A DNA stretch of 64,000 bases from Amia ocellicauda (lineage: Eukaryota; Chordata; Actinopteri; Amiiformes; Amiidae), in the NCBI RefSeq assembly GCF_036373705.1, contig NC_089863.1, positions 8,097,357 to 8,161,356 on the forward strand, written 5' to 3'. Of this stretch, positions 48,928-60,639 are shown one piece after another; position 1 is the first letter of the stretch; each line of letters starts with the position of its first letter. A model generated the notes under the pieces. The model had not been told where the DNA came from. It made no database searches and worked only from the letters and a program-made list of their open reading frames with translations. Both the position numbers and the translations under genes were made by a program.

Positions 48928-51900
48928 ATGGCAGGTGAGTGCTGTGTCCCAGGTGTAATGACTTTCTGGTACCATTGGTTCTGTCAAAGGGTTGAGAGTA
49001 CCTTACATCAGTATTTATTTAACCGCTGTATATAGGTCTAATTGTACAATGTTTATAGAGTAGCACACTCGAGACTCCATTAATTAAACTAAATAAATGA
49101 GGAAACAACAATAAGATCAGCTACATAATAATAATATTTCACTATTTGCAGTTTGAAAACCATGGCACTGTAAATCATTTTTAACAATGAGAAAAAACAC
49201 ACACAATAACATTGTTTCCACTCTCCTTCATAGAGAGTAAAAAGTATTTGGATATGAAGGAGCTTGTAGAACAGATTGTGAAGCTGCAGAAAACTGACTT
49301 TCAGAAACCCGCCCAGCTTGACAAGTTGCTGGACATGCCACCTGCCAGCCTGGAAGTCCAGCTGCAACACGCCTGGGACAGAAAAGACCGCTCTGGCAAC
49401 ATCTACATCAAAGATGACAACCTTACCTTCTACAGGAAAAAGGTGTCTAACAGTACTGACTGCATCAGGGGCAAGGTGGGTTACACCAGAGGGCTGCATG
49501 TGTGGGAGATCTACTGGCCCAGGGATCAGAGGGGGACACATGCAGTCGTGGGGGTGGCCACTGAGTACGCCCCCCTTTTCTCATTTGAGATTGAATCCCT
49601 GGTGGGCAGCAGCCGAGAGTCATGGGGCTGGGACCTGGGACGCAACACACTGTACCACGACAGCAAGAACCGACCAGGAGAAACTTACCCTAACATTCTG
49701 AGATCAAAAAAATTATTAGCAGTGCCCGACTCTTTGAAAGTGGTGCTGGACATGGACGAGGGGACCCTGAGCTTTATAGTGGATGAGCAATATCTGGGAG
49801 TGGCCTTCAGGGGCCTCAAAGGGAAAAAACTGTATCCCATAGTCAGTGCGGTTTTTGGGAACTGTGAGGTCACAATGAGATACATTAATGGACTTGATGG
49901 TGAGTTAATTTTTCATTTATGGGTTATAGTTCACACAGTTGGAAGCTGTGCACTTCTTACACACAAAGAATATACAAGTGTTGGAATATGTAGATTGACA
50001 GCAAGTCACTCCAGCTATGTTGAAAAACAGAATGTCTGGTCTTTGGGATCACAAAGACATTAAGCTTTAATCGGCAATATGGAATGATACACATTATGTA
50101 GACTTGTTTTCTATCCATGCTTTAAAACAAGAAACATTAAAATCATACTATGCTAATTTAAATTATTATTTTTCGTCATGAGGCTCAGATATCATTGCAA
50201 GTAGAATAATTGTATATAACACACAAATTGATCTGATATAAACTATACAAATATAATAAGTTATGAGCTGTGGGGATGGGTCCTTGTCTGGCCCTTTGTC
50301 TGATGACTTTTCATGAGACTGGCCCTTGTTAGAAAGGGGTTGTGTGCCCCTGATCTAAAATCCTCCTGTGTCAGCATAGGGAGCACTAATTACTCCCTAG
50401 TACTATTCTGTAGATCATGATTATTATAATAACTTATAAGAGATTCCAGTTACAATTTGTATGCCACTTATTTTTGTTAGTTTAAAATATCCTAACCACC
50501 AGAGTTATGTTGGTGACTTTTAGAAAGTTATATGATATTCACAATATTACCACACTTAGTCTTTTAACTTTTGCAGTCTCAACACTCAACAAGAGATATA
50601 GAAGAAACAAATCAGTACTTTTGGCAAATGCATTGGCATGTTAACTTAATGCTGTCCCCCGCCCACCCCCCAATATACAAAATGGGATTTTTCTTTCAAA
50701 CTGTATGTTTCAATTTTATTGGTGCAACATTAAGGATAATGCTATAGTCTGCTCTAATTTCAAGTTGTTTGTTTTTCCGCTGGTGTAAACATCTGTAGTT
50801 CTTGGCAGGCATGAGGGTGTAAAAGAGGTTGATCATTGATTTATCCCAGAGAAACCTGTAAAGATCAGGTGTGATTGAAGAGAGTAAAGTGTAAAGTGTG
50901 TGATCAGCAGCCACTCCATTGATTTTTGTCTTTTGTAAAGCAAATAGAGGTCTTACTGGCTCCTTCTTCTCCAAAATCAGTTTATGAGATCAACCCCAAG
51001 GCAACATGCAACATGGGGTTTCATTTGAGTTATCCAACTCTGGACACTATTCTACCCATTGAATCTATAAATGCATGTAATATACACTCACCTAAAGGAT
51101 TATTAGGAACACCTGTTCAATTTCTCATTAATGCAATTATCTAACCAACCAATCACATGGCAGTTGCTTCAATGCATTTAGGGGTGTGGTCCTGGTCAAG
51201 ATGGGCTACAACAGCAGAAGACCCCACCGGGTACCACTCATCTCCACTACAAATAGGAAAAAGAGGCTACAATTTCTCGATTTCTGTTGAGACATTCAGA
51301 TGGTAGAGTCAGAATTTGGCGTAAACAGAATGAGAACATGGATCCATCATGCCTTGTTACCACTGTGCAGGCTGGTGGTGGTGGTGTAATGGTGTGGGGG
51401 ATGTTTTCTCCTGGCACACTTTAGGCACCTTAGTGCCAATTGGGCATCGTTTAAATGCCACGGCCTACCTGAGCATTGTTTCTGACCATGTCCATCCCTT
51501 TATGACCACCATGTACCCATCCTCTGATGGCTACTTCCAGCAGGATAATGCACCATGTCACAAAGGTCGAATCATTTCAAATTGGTTTCTTGAACATGAC
51601 AATGAGTTCACTGTACTAAACTGGCCCCCACAGTCACCAGATCTCAACCCAATAGAGCATCTTTGGGATGTAGTGGAACGGGAGCTTCGTGCCCTGGATG
51701 TGCATCCCACAAATCTCCATCAACTGCAAGATGCTATCCTATCAATATGGGCCAACATTTCTAAAGAATGCTTTCAGCACCTTGTTGAATCAATGCCACG
51801 TAGAATTAAGGCAGTTCTGAAGGCGAAAGGGGGTCAAACACAGTATTAGTATGGTGTTCCTAATAATCCTTTAGGTGAGTGTATATTGCTCACAAAGACA

Positions 51901-52243
51901 AAACAAAACTGTGAAAAAACAGAACCTGTGGTAAACAAGAGTGCCATGTCTGGTTTATAATGATGGTTTATTTTTTTCAGGACTGAGAACTCCAGAAAAC
52001 TGGAAAATTGCTCTGTGTAAAATTATAGATGAGCTGGAACACGAGGAGTATAAACGAATGCTGATGTTTCTCAATGATACCTTACCTACAGTTAAAAAGG
52101 AAAAAGATAGAGCTGAAATGCCTGCAGTAATCATCTCTTACTATGGTGAAGAGAAGTCAGTGACTGTCATTCAGGAAGTATTGAAGAAAATACCCAGAAA
52201 TGATGACAAGATGCTCAATCTCCTGAAGCCCTTTGCACTGTGA
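48928..52243 (+). CDS. SPSB-type SPRY protein fused to a C-terminal PYD
   Basis: Three exons: 48928-48934 (ATG GCA G), 49234-49899, and 51981-52243 (TGA), all joined in phase 1, giving about 311 residues. The start GCGCCATGG is a good initiation context. The second exon is one long SPRY domain of the SPRY/SOCS-box (SPSB) family: [118 protein letters not shown] proteins normally continue with a SOCS box that recruits a cullin-5 ligase. Here the exon border after INGLD leads to a PYD exon. Peptide-pocket positions look changed (see findings). An alternative is read-through of the donor, which would add a short unrelated tail. AATAAA lies at 53261. Confidence 0.8.
51085..51881 (+). mobile_element. 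Tc1-like transposon A, copy 3, internally deleted
   Basis: Same ends and same flanks as copy 1, same CC insertion in the transposase frame (near 51410). Two internal deletions relative to copy 1: at about 51200 and about 51275. Lies in the last intron of the SPRY-PYD gene. Confidence 0.95.
51981..52243 (+). CDS. Terminal exon coding a PYD (copy 3)
   Basis: Phase-1 exon after TTTTTTTCAG. Nearly identical to the exon at 10518-10777 from [10 protein letters not shown] onward (one extra Thr; His to Tyr and Leu to Glu changes around the YYG block), but quite different across the first 20 or so residues ([19 protein letters not shown]). The homology continues into the upstream intron and about 70 bases of the 3' untranslated side. 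Confidence 0.82.
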
Positions 52244-52474
52244 TCACACCAAATGGTACCACAGGCTGGATACAATAACAAAAACATTAGGTGTAGAAAA
52301 GCAAAGAGCTGGGTAATCCAACAATACTGACACAGAACAGCGAGGAAAGTCTCATGCCCATTCATAGAAATGCTGTGATTTGGAGGTTATTTCACCAAAT
52401 ATTATAAAAAGCACAGCTCTGATACAGTTCAGCTGTCTGTACCTCTCTGTTGCAGCCTGAAGCGGTCAGTATCT

Positions 52475-52487
52475 CCCTCCCTCCCTC

Positions 52488-52530
<43 letters not shown>
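52475..52530. repeat. CT microsatellite
   Basis: CCCT and CT units downstream of PYD copy 3, matching in position the tract after PYD copy 2 at 36798. Confidence 0.9.
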
Positions 52531-53269
52531 ATTTCTCTCTCAAGATCAGCAGAACTCTCCAGAGGAAAGCACTCACCCATCTGTCTGTCACCTTAAAGAA
52601 TCCATGTGTGGACTGCTTACAAATGTGTATTCGGCATAAGGGTTAAGTTCAGGATTCAGTGTACATTCCCCCAAACCGTACAACTAGTGATACTGCACAG
52701 ACACACCTCACTGTTGTAGAGCCGTTATTAATGTTTTTATATAAACTGTATTATATTTTATATTAGAAATAATAATAATATGCAGACTGAGCAAAGTAGA
52801 TTGGTCAAGCTAGCAACAGGCAGTTGACCAGAGGATATGCTCTGGACATTCTCCTCTCTACTTTGACTTCTGTTCATTATGATAAGAGGAACACCCAAAC
52901 AGATCAATCCCACAGATACCAGTTTGTTTGTGGTTTCCTGTTCTTCTCTCAAGGCTGAAGATGCTACATTATAGTGATTGATTACCTCATTGTGCATTGT
53001 TAAAGAAATGTGAGATTGGGCAGTTTGTATGCCACAACAGGAAAACACCTGCTTCCATGATGACCCCCCCGTTCAGGAAGACCACCACAAACATTCAGAA
53101 ACCTGATCTCAAGACAACACTTTGGGAAATCTGTCTGTGCCCCTGCCCACAGACCAGCATGTCATGCAATGTATAAAAGGCTGTCCACTTCTGCTGTTCA
53201 ATAAGTCTCTGCTGAGGTAAAGTGCTTCCATGTCGGGCCCCTTCCAGGCCTGGCATGTTAAATAAATAA

Positions 53270-56200
53270 ATTTATCATCTATGCATCCAGACTGGGTTCT
53301 TCACTGTTATTACCAATACTCTACACCGTCCCAGGCCACACTGTAGCTGCGGACATTGCTACAACAGAGCCAGAAGAGAACCAGGAGCTCTCAGATCAGT
53401 CTGACAACTGCTCTCTATAATGTGTTAATCAAACGCATGTTAGGTAAAAAAACTTTGTTTTGCTTTGCAAGCAGGTGATCAGCTGTTAAATCATCATGTG
53501 AAATCATGAAATTAGTAAAATATACTATTTTTGTAATCCTTTTATTATTGTGCTTGGTATTTTATTTAAATGTTATAGTGTTTTATCTGTGATTGTGCCT
53601 TTTTCTCGTTTTACTCTGTTTAACATGTCTGTAAACGGCTTTGCGCAACAGCAAGAAAAGCGATGAATAATTAAAGTAATTATTATTATACCTGCAAATC
53701 TGCTGTGTATGCGTTTAAAGAGTCTTAAAACAATCTTAAAACAATAATATATAATGTCTATTTCCTTCCACTTTTCAAACAACCCTTGTATTTAGACTTT
53801 GCGATACATCAAGTATATAATAATAGTATATGTGACCGTTTATGTGTTGGCTTAAAGTATTGAATGAAAATGTATAATTTTTTAAATGTTCCAAATGAAA
53901 AAGCATTTCTTCAAAGAATGCATCTGTTATTGCTTTCCTAATATCTGTGTCATTGCTTTAATGGAGAAAAAAAATACATATTTCAGTTTACATTTTTCTG
54001 ATAAATATTTCCCAACATAAAATTAATGTCACCTTTCAGTGTTGGAAAATAAAATATCAAACGGAATGAAATAATGTGAGATAATTGGTCAAGGAACTGA
54101 ATGTGGGATGTAACACCACACAAAGATATGCCACACCTGCAACAAATGCTATCTGTTTTCAAGAAAGAAGCATTGTTCAAAGAACTTGCGTTGGTGGAGA
54201 GGGGTGTAGCAGAAGGGGTCTAAAGCTGTTTTCACATGACACCATCTAATCTCAGGTGACACAGGGTGACTCGCCCCTGAGTTCAGCCCTGCTTGCTTTC
54301 ACATTTGCCTGGTGCAATAGGCCTACACGACCATTTCACACCATGTACTATCAACCCAGGTCAAACACAGTGGTTAGTCGTGGTCTCATCAAGCTCTTGA
54401 TAAAATTGACAGGTTTTTTGCTCAATGCTCAATTGATTAAGATTTTGTTTAACTTCCCAATAATTAAAAATGTTATTTTATTTTCTCACGGCACACTTCT
54501 GTCAGAACTCTTCATGGCTGCCGACAACTGTGTGAACACTTAAGCTGTGTTTTGTTCCATCCATCTGTTGCTGGATATTTTTATTTACCCACAGCATGAC
54601 AAACTCCCGGACAGTGCTCTTGCCCTGATTATTTACAAACGCACGCAGGTGCATAAACTTTGCCCTTGATGTTTGTTTTGCATAATCCTGTTGTTCCATA
54701 TTCATGTTTTCATCAGGTGAGCACTTCGGCCCGGGTTGGAAATTTCAACCCTGGTCTCTAGGGCGAGTTCAGTTTCATATCGAGTTGAAAATAACAATGT
54801 GAAGGTGCTTTATTTTCCACCTGGGGTAATTCCAGGTTCATGTGCGAAAGCAGCTTAAGACTAAAGCTACCATTAAGGCCATTTAATCCACATTTTACAA
54901 TTTTAAACCATCTCACTTCAGTTATTGCCACTTTCTACTACTTGATTCGTGACTGAAATCTCACCCCAGTGAAGTCCAGCGTCAATCTTTAAATGATTGA
55001 CAGACAACCAACAGCTTTAGCTGCCCTTCTGTCAGAGAGGAATTCCCAGCAGGACTTTTTTATATCGGTCTTCTTAAAATAAGCCCCGGTTGCACATCCT
55101 TTCAGAGCACAGTGGGGAATGTGTTTTGTTGACACAAAGAAAAGTACAGAAATCACTTTATGTAGATGATAAGATGAGACATTTTCTCCCTCAGTAGATA
55201 GGCAGATAAGGAACACTCAGGGGCAGATTTCAGTAGAATAACAGTCAGGAAGACACACACTATCAAACAGGAGATTTCTCCCTCTGGCAACCCCATGATG
55301 TCAGTGAGGTGCCCCCATCCTTATCACATTGTTCTTGGTAATTTGACCCCTATATGACCTTAAAGGAGAGTTGTATTTATTCTAGCTACACAGACACTAA
55401 ACTGAGCCTGGCCTATCCGGCCTGCTGTCTCGGCTTCAGCTATGATGTCATCCCATCCTCTCTCTCAATCTCTGCATTCCTTGTTCCCTTCGCTCAGGGA
55501 GTCTTATAACTCGTTACAGTTTGTGTTGCACTCTCCTCATTGTTTAATAGATCGAAGCCTCCAAGCTACAACCTGTGCCTTCATCCACTAAAAACACCCT
55601 TCTGTCCCTCTATCCACTGAATAAACAACACCATAGTGTACACATGAGTGTTCAAACCGTTTTCTTGGAGGGCTATGCCTGTGTGTCGGACCCCTTTCTC
55701 TCAGTTACTGCTACAATCTTTTTTATGTTTTAAAATGTGGCATTTTATAATTAAAAGTTTATTTTGAAGGTCTGCCATCAGACATCACAGTTGGCGAAAG
55801 CTAAGGCACAGTAATCTCTCGCAGTGCGCCTTGGTGCTGATGCAAGCAGTGATGGGTTGAAAGAAACTATAAATGGTCACCCTTGCATACTGCTCGTGCT
55901 AATTGGTTGAAAAACTCAATGCCAGCACAGGCTCATTCATGAACTGAAATGATCGGGAAACCAACAAAATCCAATAATGCTGCATCGACATCTCACCCTC
56001 TCTTGACATGTGGGGGTGCAGCAGGAACCCTACTTCTTGCACCATGGCATGCAATTAAATATAAAGCCACCAAAAAAAAAAAAGATTGGTAGCTTTTCCA
56101 CAAAAAGGGGAGGTAACTAGAAAATGATAATATCTGAATTTGTTTGTTGAATGAACAATTAAACTTGTTCATAATCAACTGGTGGAGGATTTTTTGTAGA

Positions 56201-56565
56201 ATGACACCAGGAATGTATGGTAGCACCAAATAACTCATATGAAAAGCACAGCTCGTACATCACCTATATTGTCCGTATTGAACAATGTTTTTCTGCAGAG
56301 AACCGAGTGCGATTGTAAAGTTGCAATGTGAAACCAAAAGCACTGCGGACTGAGTGGAGCAGCAATTGGAATTCTAGAATTGATGCTGTTTTGAAGGCAA
56401 AGGGTGGTCACACCAAATATTTATTTGATGTAGATTTTTCTTCTGTTCACTCACTTTGCATTATGTTAATTGATAAATATAAACTATTAACATGTCTATT
56501 TTTGAAAGCATTCTTACTTTGTAGAATTTTTTCACACCTGCCTAAAACTTTTGCATAGTACTGTA
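53270..56565. other. No gene recognised
   Basis: AT-rich; frames under 100 codons only, none with a domain. No clear mobile element seen. Confidence 0.55.
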
Positions 56566-56571
56566 CATATA

Positions 56572-57780
56572 CACTCACCTAAAGGATTATTAGGAACACC
56601 TGTTCAATTTCTCATTAATGCAATTATCTAACCAACCAATCACATGGCAGTTGCTTCAATGCATTTAGGGGTGTGGTCCTGGTCAAGACAATCTCCTGAA
56701 CTCCAAACTGAATGTCTGAATGGGAAAGAAAGGTGATTTAAGCAATTTTGAGCGTGGCATGGTTGTTGGTGCCAGACGGGCCGGTCTGAGTATTTCACAA
56801 TCTGCTCAGTTACTGGGATTTTCACGCACAACCATTTCTAGGGTTTACAAAGAATGGTGTGAAAAGGGAAAAACATCCAGTATGCGGCAGTCCTGTGGGC
56901 GAAAATGCCTTGTTGATGCTAGAGGTCAGAGGAGAATGGGCCGACTGATTCAAGCTGATAGAAGAGCAACTTTGACTGAAATAACCACTCGAGGTATGCA
57001 GCAAAGCATTTGTGAAGCTACAACACGTACAACCTTGAGGCGGATGGGCTACAACAGCAGAAGACCCCACCGGGTACCACTCATCTCCACTACAAATAGG
57101 AAAAAGAGGCTACAATTTGCACAAGCTCACCAAAATTGGACAGTTGAAGACTGGAAAAATGTTGCCTGGTCTGATGAGTCTCGATTTCTGTTGAGACATT
57201 CAGATGGTAGAGTCAGAATTTGGCGTAAACAGAATGAGAACATGGATCCATCATGCCTTGTTACCACTGTGCAGGCTGCTGGTGGTGGTGTAATGGTGTG
57301 GGGGATGTTTTCTTGGCACACTTTAGGCCCCTTAGTGCCAATTGGGCATCGTTTAAATGCCACGGCCTACCTGAGCATTGTTTCTGACCATGTCCATCCC
57401 TTTATGACCACCATGTACCCATCCTCTGATGGCTACTTCCAGCAGAATAATGCACCATGTCACAAAGGTCGAATCATTTCAAATTGGTTTCTTGAACATG
57501 ACAATGAGTTCACTGTACTAAACTGGCCCCCACAGTCTCCAGATCTCAACCCAATAGAGCATCTTTGGGATGTGGTGGAACGGGAGCTTCGTGCCCTGGA
57601 TGTGCATCCCACAAATCTCCATCAACTGCAAGATGCTATCCTATCAATATGGGCCAACATTTCTAAAGAATGCTTTCAGCACCTTGTTGAATCAATGCCA
57701 CGTAGAATTAAGGCAGTTCTGAAGGCGAAAGGGGGTCAAACACAGTATTAGTATGGTGTTCCTAATAATCCTTTAGGTGA

Positions 57781-57783
<3 letters not shown>
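56572..57783 (+). mobile_element. Tc1-like transposon A, copy 4
   Basis: 1212 bases, TA-flanked, inverted ends. The frame at 56720-57751 (343 residues) is open. It differs from copy 2 by a 9-base deletion (three residues after TEITTR) and by Asn in place of the second catalytic Asp (FQQNNAPCHKG). So it is open but should be catalytically dead. Confidence 0.95.

Positions 57784-57838
<55 letters not shown>
57784..57838. repeat. TA microsatellite
   Basis: TA repeat beginning at the TA target of Tc1 copy 4, so it may have expanded from the insertion site. Confidence 0.95.
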
Positions 57839-57840
<2 letters not shown>

Positions 57841-58261
57841 TCTAAACACTGTATCTAATATAATGGCCCTGGGCCATGCTCAAGAAAAAACAAAACAAGA
57901 ATTCATGATGTAAACCTGAGCTTTAGAGATTACAAGTTTAAATTTCGTTTCACTTGGCCCCAGGGCTCTTCCGTACTAATATGATAATCAATTACTTTTG
58001 TTACAATTGTACAATAAAGTCAAACAGAACAGACTCTCGTCATTTCGTGGCCACAGAACAGGTTTTGTAGAAAATACAAACTCTCAGCGCTGTTCTCCAG
58101 CGAAGGGCGTTTGGATGCGGTTGGTTGAGACACATTTCGCAGAGGATTGTGGGTTAAAATAAATAACACACTTTGATTGTGTTAGAAGAAAGACAGTACC
58201 CCACACATATTGTGTACAAAACAACACAAAATGTGCCATGGGACTATTAACACATTTTTTG

Positions 58262-59113
58262 TGTAGAATTTCAACAGGAAAACAGGACAAAAGTGGAGCA
58301 GAGAGGACAGCAGGAGGGCCCCCACCACCAGCCTTTACCACTGCAGAGGAGTTGGATCTGGATCATAATAGAGGCAGGCCAATAATGGATGGCATTGCTG
58401 GGGGTAGCTCATCTGAGCCATCTGCCCCCAGTGACACAATTGCCTATGTAAAGGGTAAGCTGATCACATTTATTAGCAATTGCTCATCCTCGTCTTCATA
58501 TTCATCATGATCTTCCTGTAGTGACTGACAGCACCATTAATCTGCTGGAGCCACGTCCCATTGAAAGTCCTGTAAGTCATTTCTGCAGTATATGAAACTG
58601 AGTTGTGTAAGATGTGGATGGCAGGTGTACACTTAAAACCTTGTTGTGGACATAATATCTGCATGTTCTGAGAGGCCTCTAGAGGTACTATTCTTTAACA
58701 TTGAGTCTGAAATGATTTGGCCACATACTAACACCATATCCTCCATGTACTTTAGCAGGACATGGTCCCTCCCAGCACTGCAACTTCTGCCTCTGCTGAG
58801 CCTTCCATCTCAAGAGATGTTAGTAAAGTAAGCATTTAATGTGTATGCTTGTAGCCCATGTAATTTAAAACTGACTCAAGTAAAATAACCTTCCATGTTT
58901 ATAGCCTTTAGTGAAAGCTGTAAAATGATGTTTTGTATCCCCTTTCAGGTGGATGTCAAAGAGTTATTTAAGCGCCATCTGGAAGTGGAAATCGAACAAT
59001 CGAAACTCCAGATGGAGCATATCAAATTGAAGATATGAAAGGCTGAGTTGGAGATCACTTTACTGGAGCACCAGTTAAAGGTGGGAACCCTGGACCATGT
59101 TCTACAATGGTAT
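58262..59113 (+). pseudogene. Harbinger-associated Myb/SANT-like gene remnant
   Basis: Pieces read GGPPPPAFTTAEELDLDHNR, GRPIMDGIAGGSSSEPSAPS, and after a gap VDVKELFKRHLEVEIEQSKL followed by a stop, then ITLLEHQLKV. This is the C-terminal part of the DNA-binding partner protein carried by PIF/Harbinger transposons. The N-terminal trihelix part is not seen. Convergent with the transposase remnant below. Confidence 0.65.
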
Positions 59114-59298
59114 GAAATAATGTGACATTCAATTGATGATGCCTTGTTTTTTTATTTGCAGCAAATCAACAACAAATAAAAGTGCCAACTTGACAGTCTC
59201 AATTTGTCTTTGTCACACAGCATCATGCAGCACAGACTTATTTGTGTGTGTGTGTGGGGGGGATGAACAGAATGTTTTATATTAAGGTTACACTTGAA

Positions 59299-60634
59299 AA
59301 TGATTGTTGGCAATAGTGTCTCACACAGCCCTGCCATCTATGTGGTCCTGGATGTGGCCAGTGGGGTCATCATCAAGGGCCAATGGAGCAACAGGGGGGA
59401 CCTCTCTCTCCTTATTACTGCAATGTTATGGAGGACCACACATGCAATAGTAATATCTCATGCCCTCTCTGGTGTGACCCTGATGCTCAGTGTCATCTCC
59501 ACCCTGGCGCATGGGCTGTGTTGAAGAGCATCTGGGTTCCAGGAGCAGGGTCAGGATATCAGGTCATTAGAAAGGGCAGGCAGGGGTACCCCCTATCCCC
59601 AAGCAGATATCAATTAAAGTGCCCTATATTGTGAAAGACCACAATTACCATAGGTTGCACAATTTGTATACATTTTACTGTTGTCTGCCTATATGGTTGA
59701 TTCTGTTGCAGAATACTTTGCATATATCAGTCCAAGAAGTAGGACTGAAAACCTACTGCTTGGTTTCAAATTAGCAATGTGTCACTGTCAAGATATACCT
59801 TGCTGAAATCTCTGGTACAATGTGGACTCTCAGAAAATACGAGAATCATGCACAGACCCAGGCCACTTGGCTTCCACATTTGTGATCAGCTGCTGTGCGT
59901 CACAGATGATCTAACCAGAGGAGGAAAAAGCTGTGAGTGAAATGACATTTTGAAATCAAGGTGTAACTTTGACAGGGTTAACATACAAAGGAATCAATTG
60001 GTATCTGCACATTAATGCTGTGAAAGGATTTCCTATTCACAAAATCAGCCTCACTGGGTCCAGGGGGATCTTTAATGGGAATATGGGTTCCATCAATGGA
60101 CCCAATTTGGAAATCCTGAGGAACGCATTGAGTTTCATCATTTATGACAAAATTTACTGTGGAAATTCATGCCCCCCTACATGGATCATAGGCAACTGTA
60201 CAAAACCTGCAATTCTGTAGAACTCCGGGGATTTGTGGCCAGGGAACACAACAAAATGTGCAAAAAACGCTTTAATGCAACACACACTCTTCTAATGGCC
60301 CTGCATACCGTGGCTTTTCTGACGTGTTCTGCATCACAATATAGTACAGAAAGCTTCCATTGTCAAAATATCTAAGAGCAATGCAAAGTGTCTGTATCGG
60401 GGTGAATGCAAATCCACGTTGTGTGACATTGGAAATGTGTGGCTTCAGTAGATTGCTGAGATAAACAATTGCCTGCACAGAAAAACGATACCGCTCATAA
60501 AGATATAGCTCTGAATGAGACAGGACTTCTATTCCAGGTCTAACAAGTCGAACAATGCACGCACCTATGTCAATTGGATTTTCTTCAAACGGACAGGCCA
60601 TGACGTCCAAGGGACTGATTGGTTGACAACCCAT
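59299..60634 (-). pseudogene. PIF/Harbinger (HARBI1-like) transposase remnant
   Basis: The open first part (60634-60272) has LYLYERYRFSVQAIVYLSNL, PHISNVTQRG and LCIALRYFDNGSF. Downstream, in changing frames: SEADFVNRKSFHSINVQI, KWPGSVHDSRIF (second catalytic Asp region), RVEMTLSIRVTPERA-like pieces and IACVVLHNIA. All are HARBI1 blocks in the right order but broken by stops, so inactive. Confidence 0.8.
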
Positions 60635-60639
60635 GTTTA

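Larger units (their letters stand above)
50350..52315 (+). repeat. Duplicated PYD cassette, copy 3, with Tc1
   Basis: Colinear with 9735-10850 apart from the 797-base Tc1 remnant at 51085-51881. It forms the second intron, last exon and start of the 3' region of the SPRY-PYD gene, which shows how that gene acquired its PYD. Confidence 0.85.
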
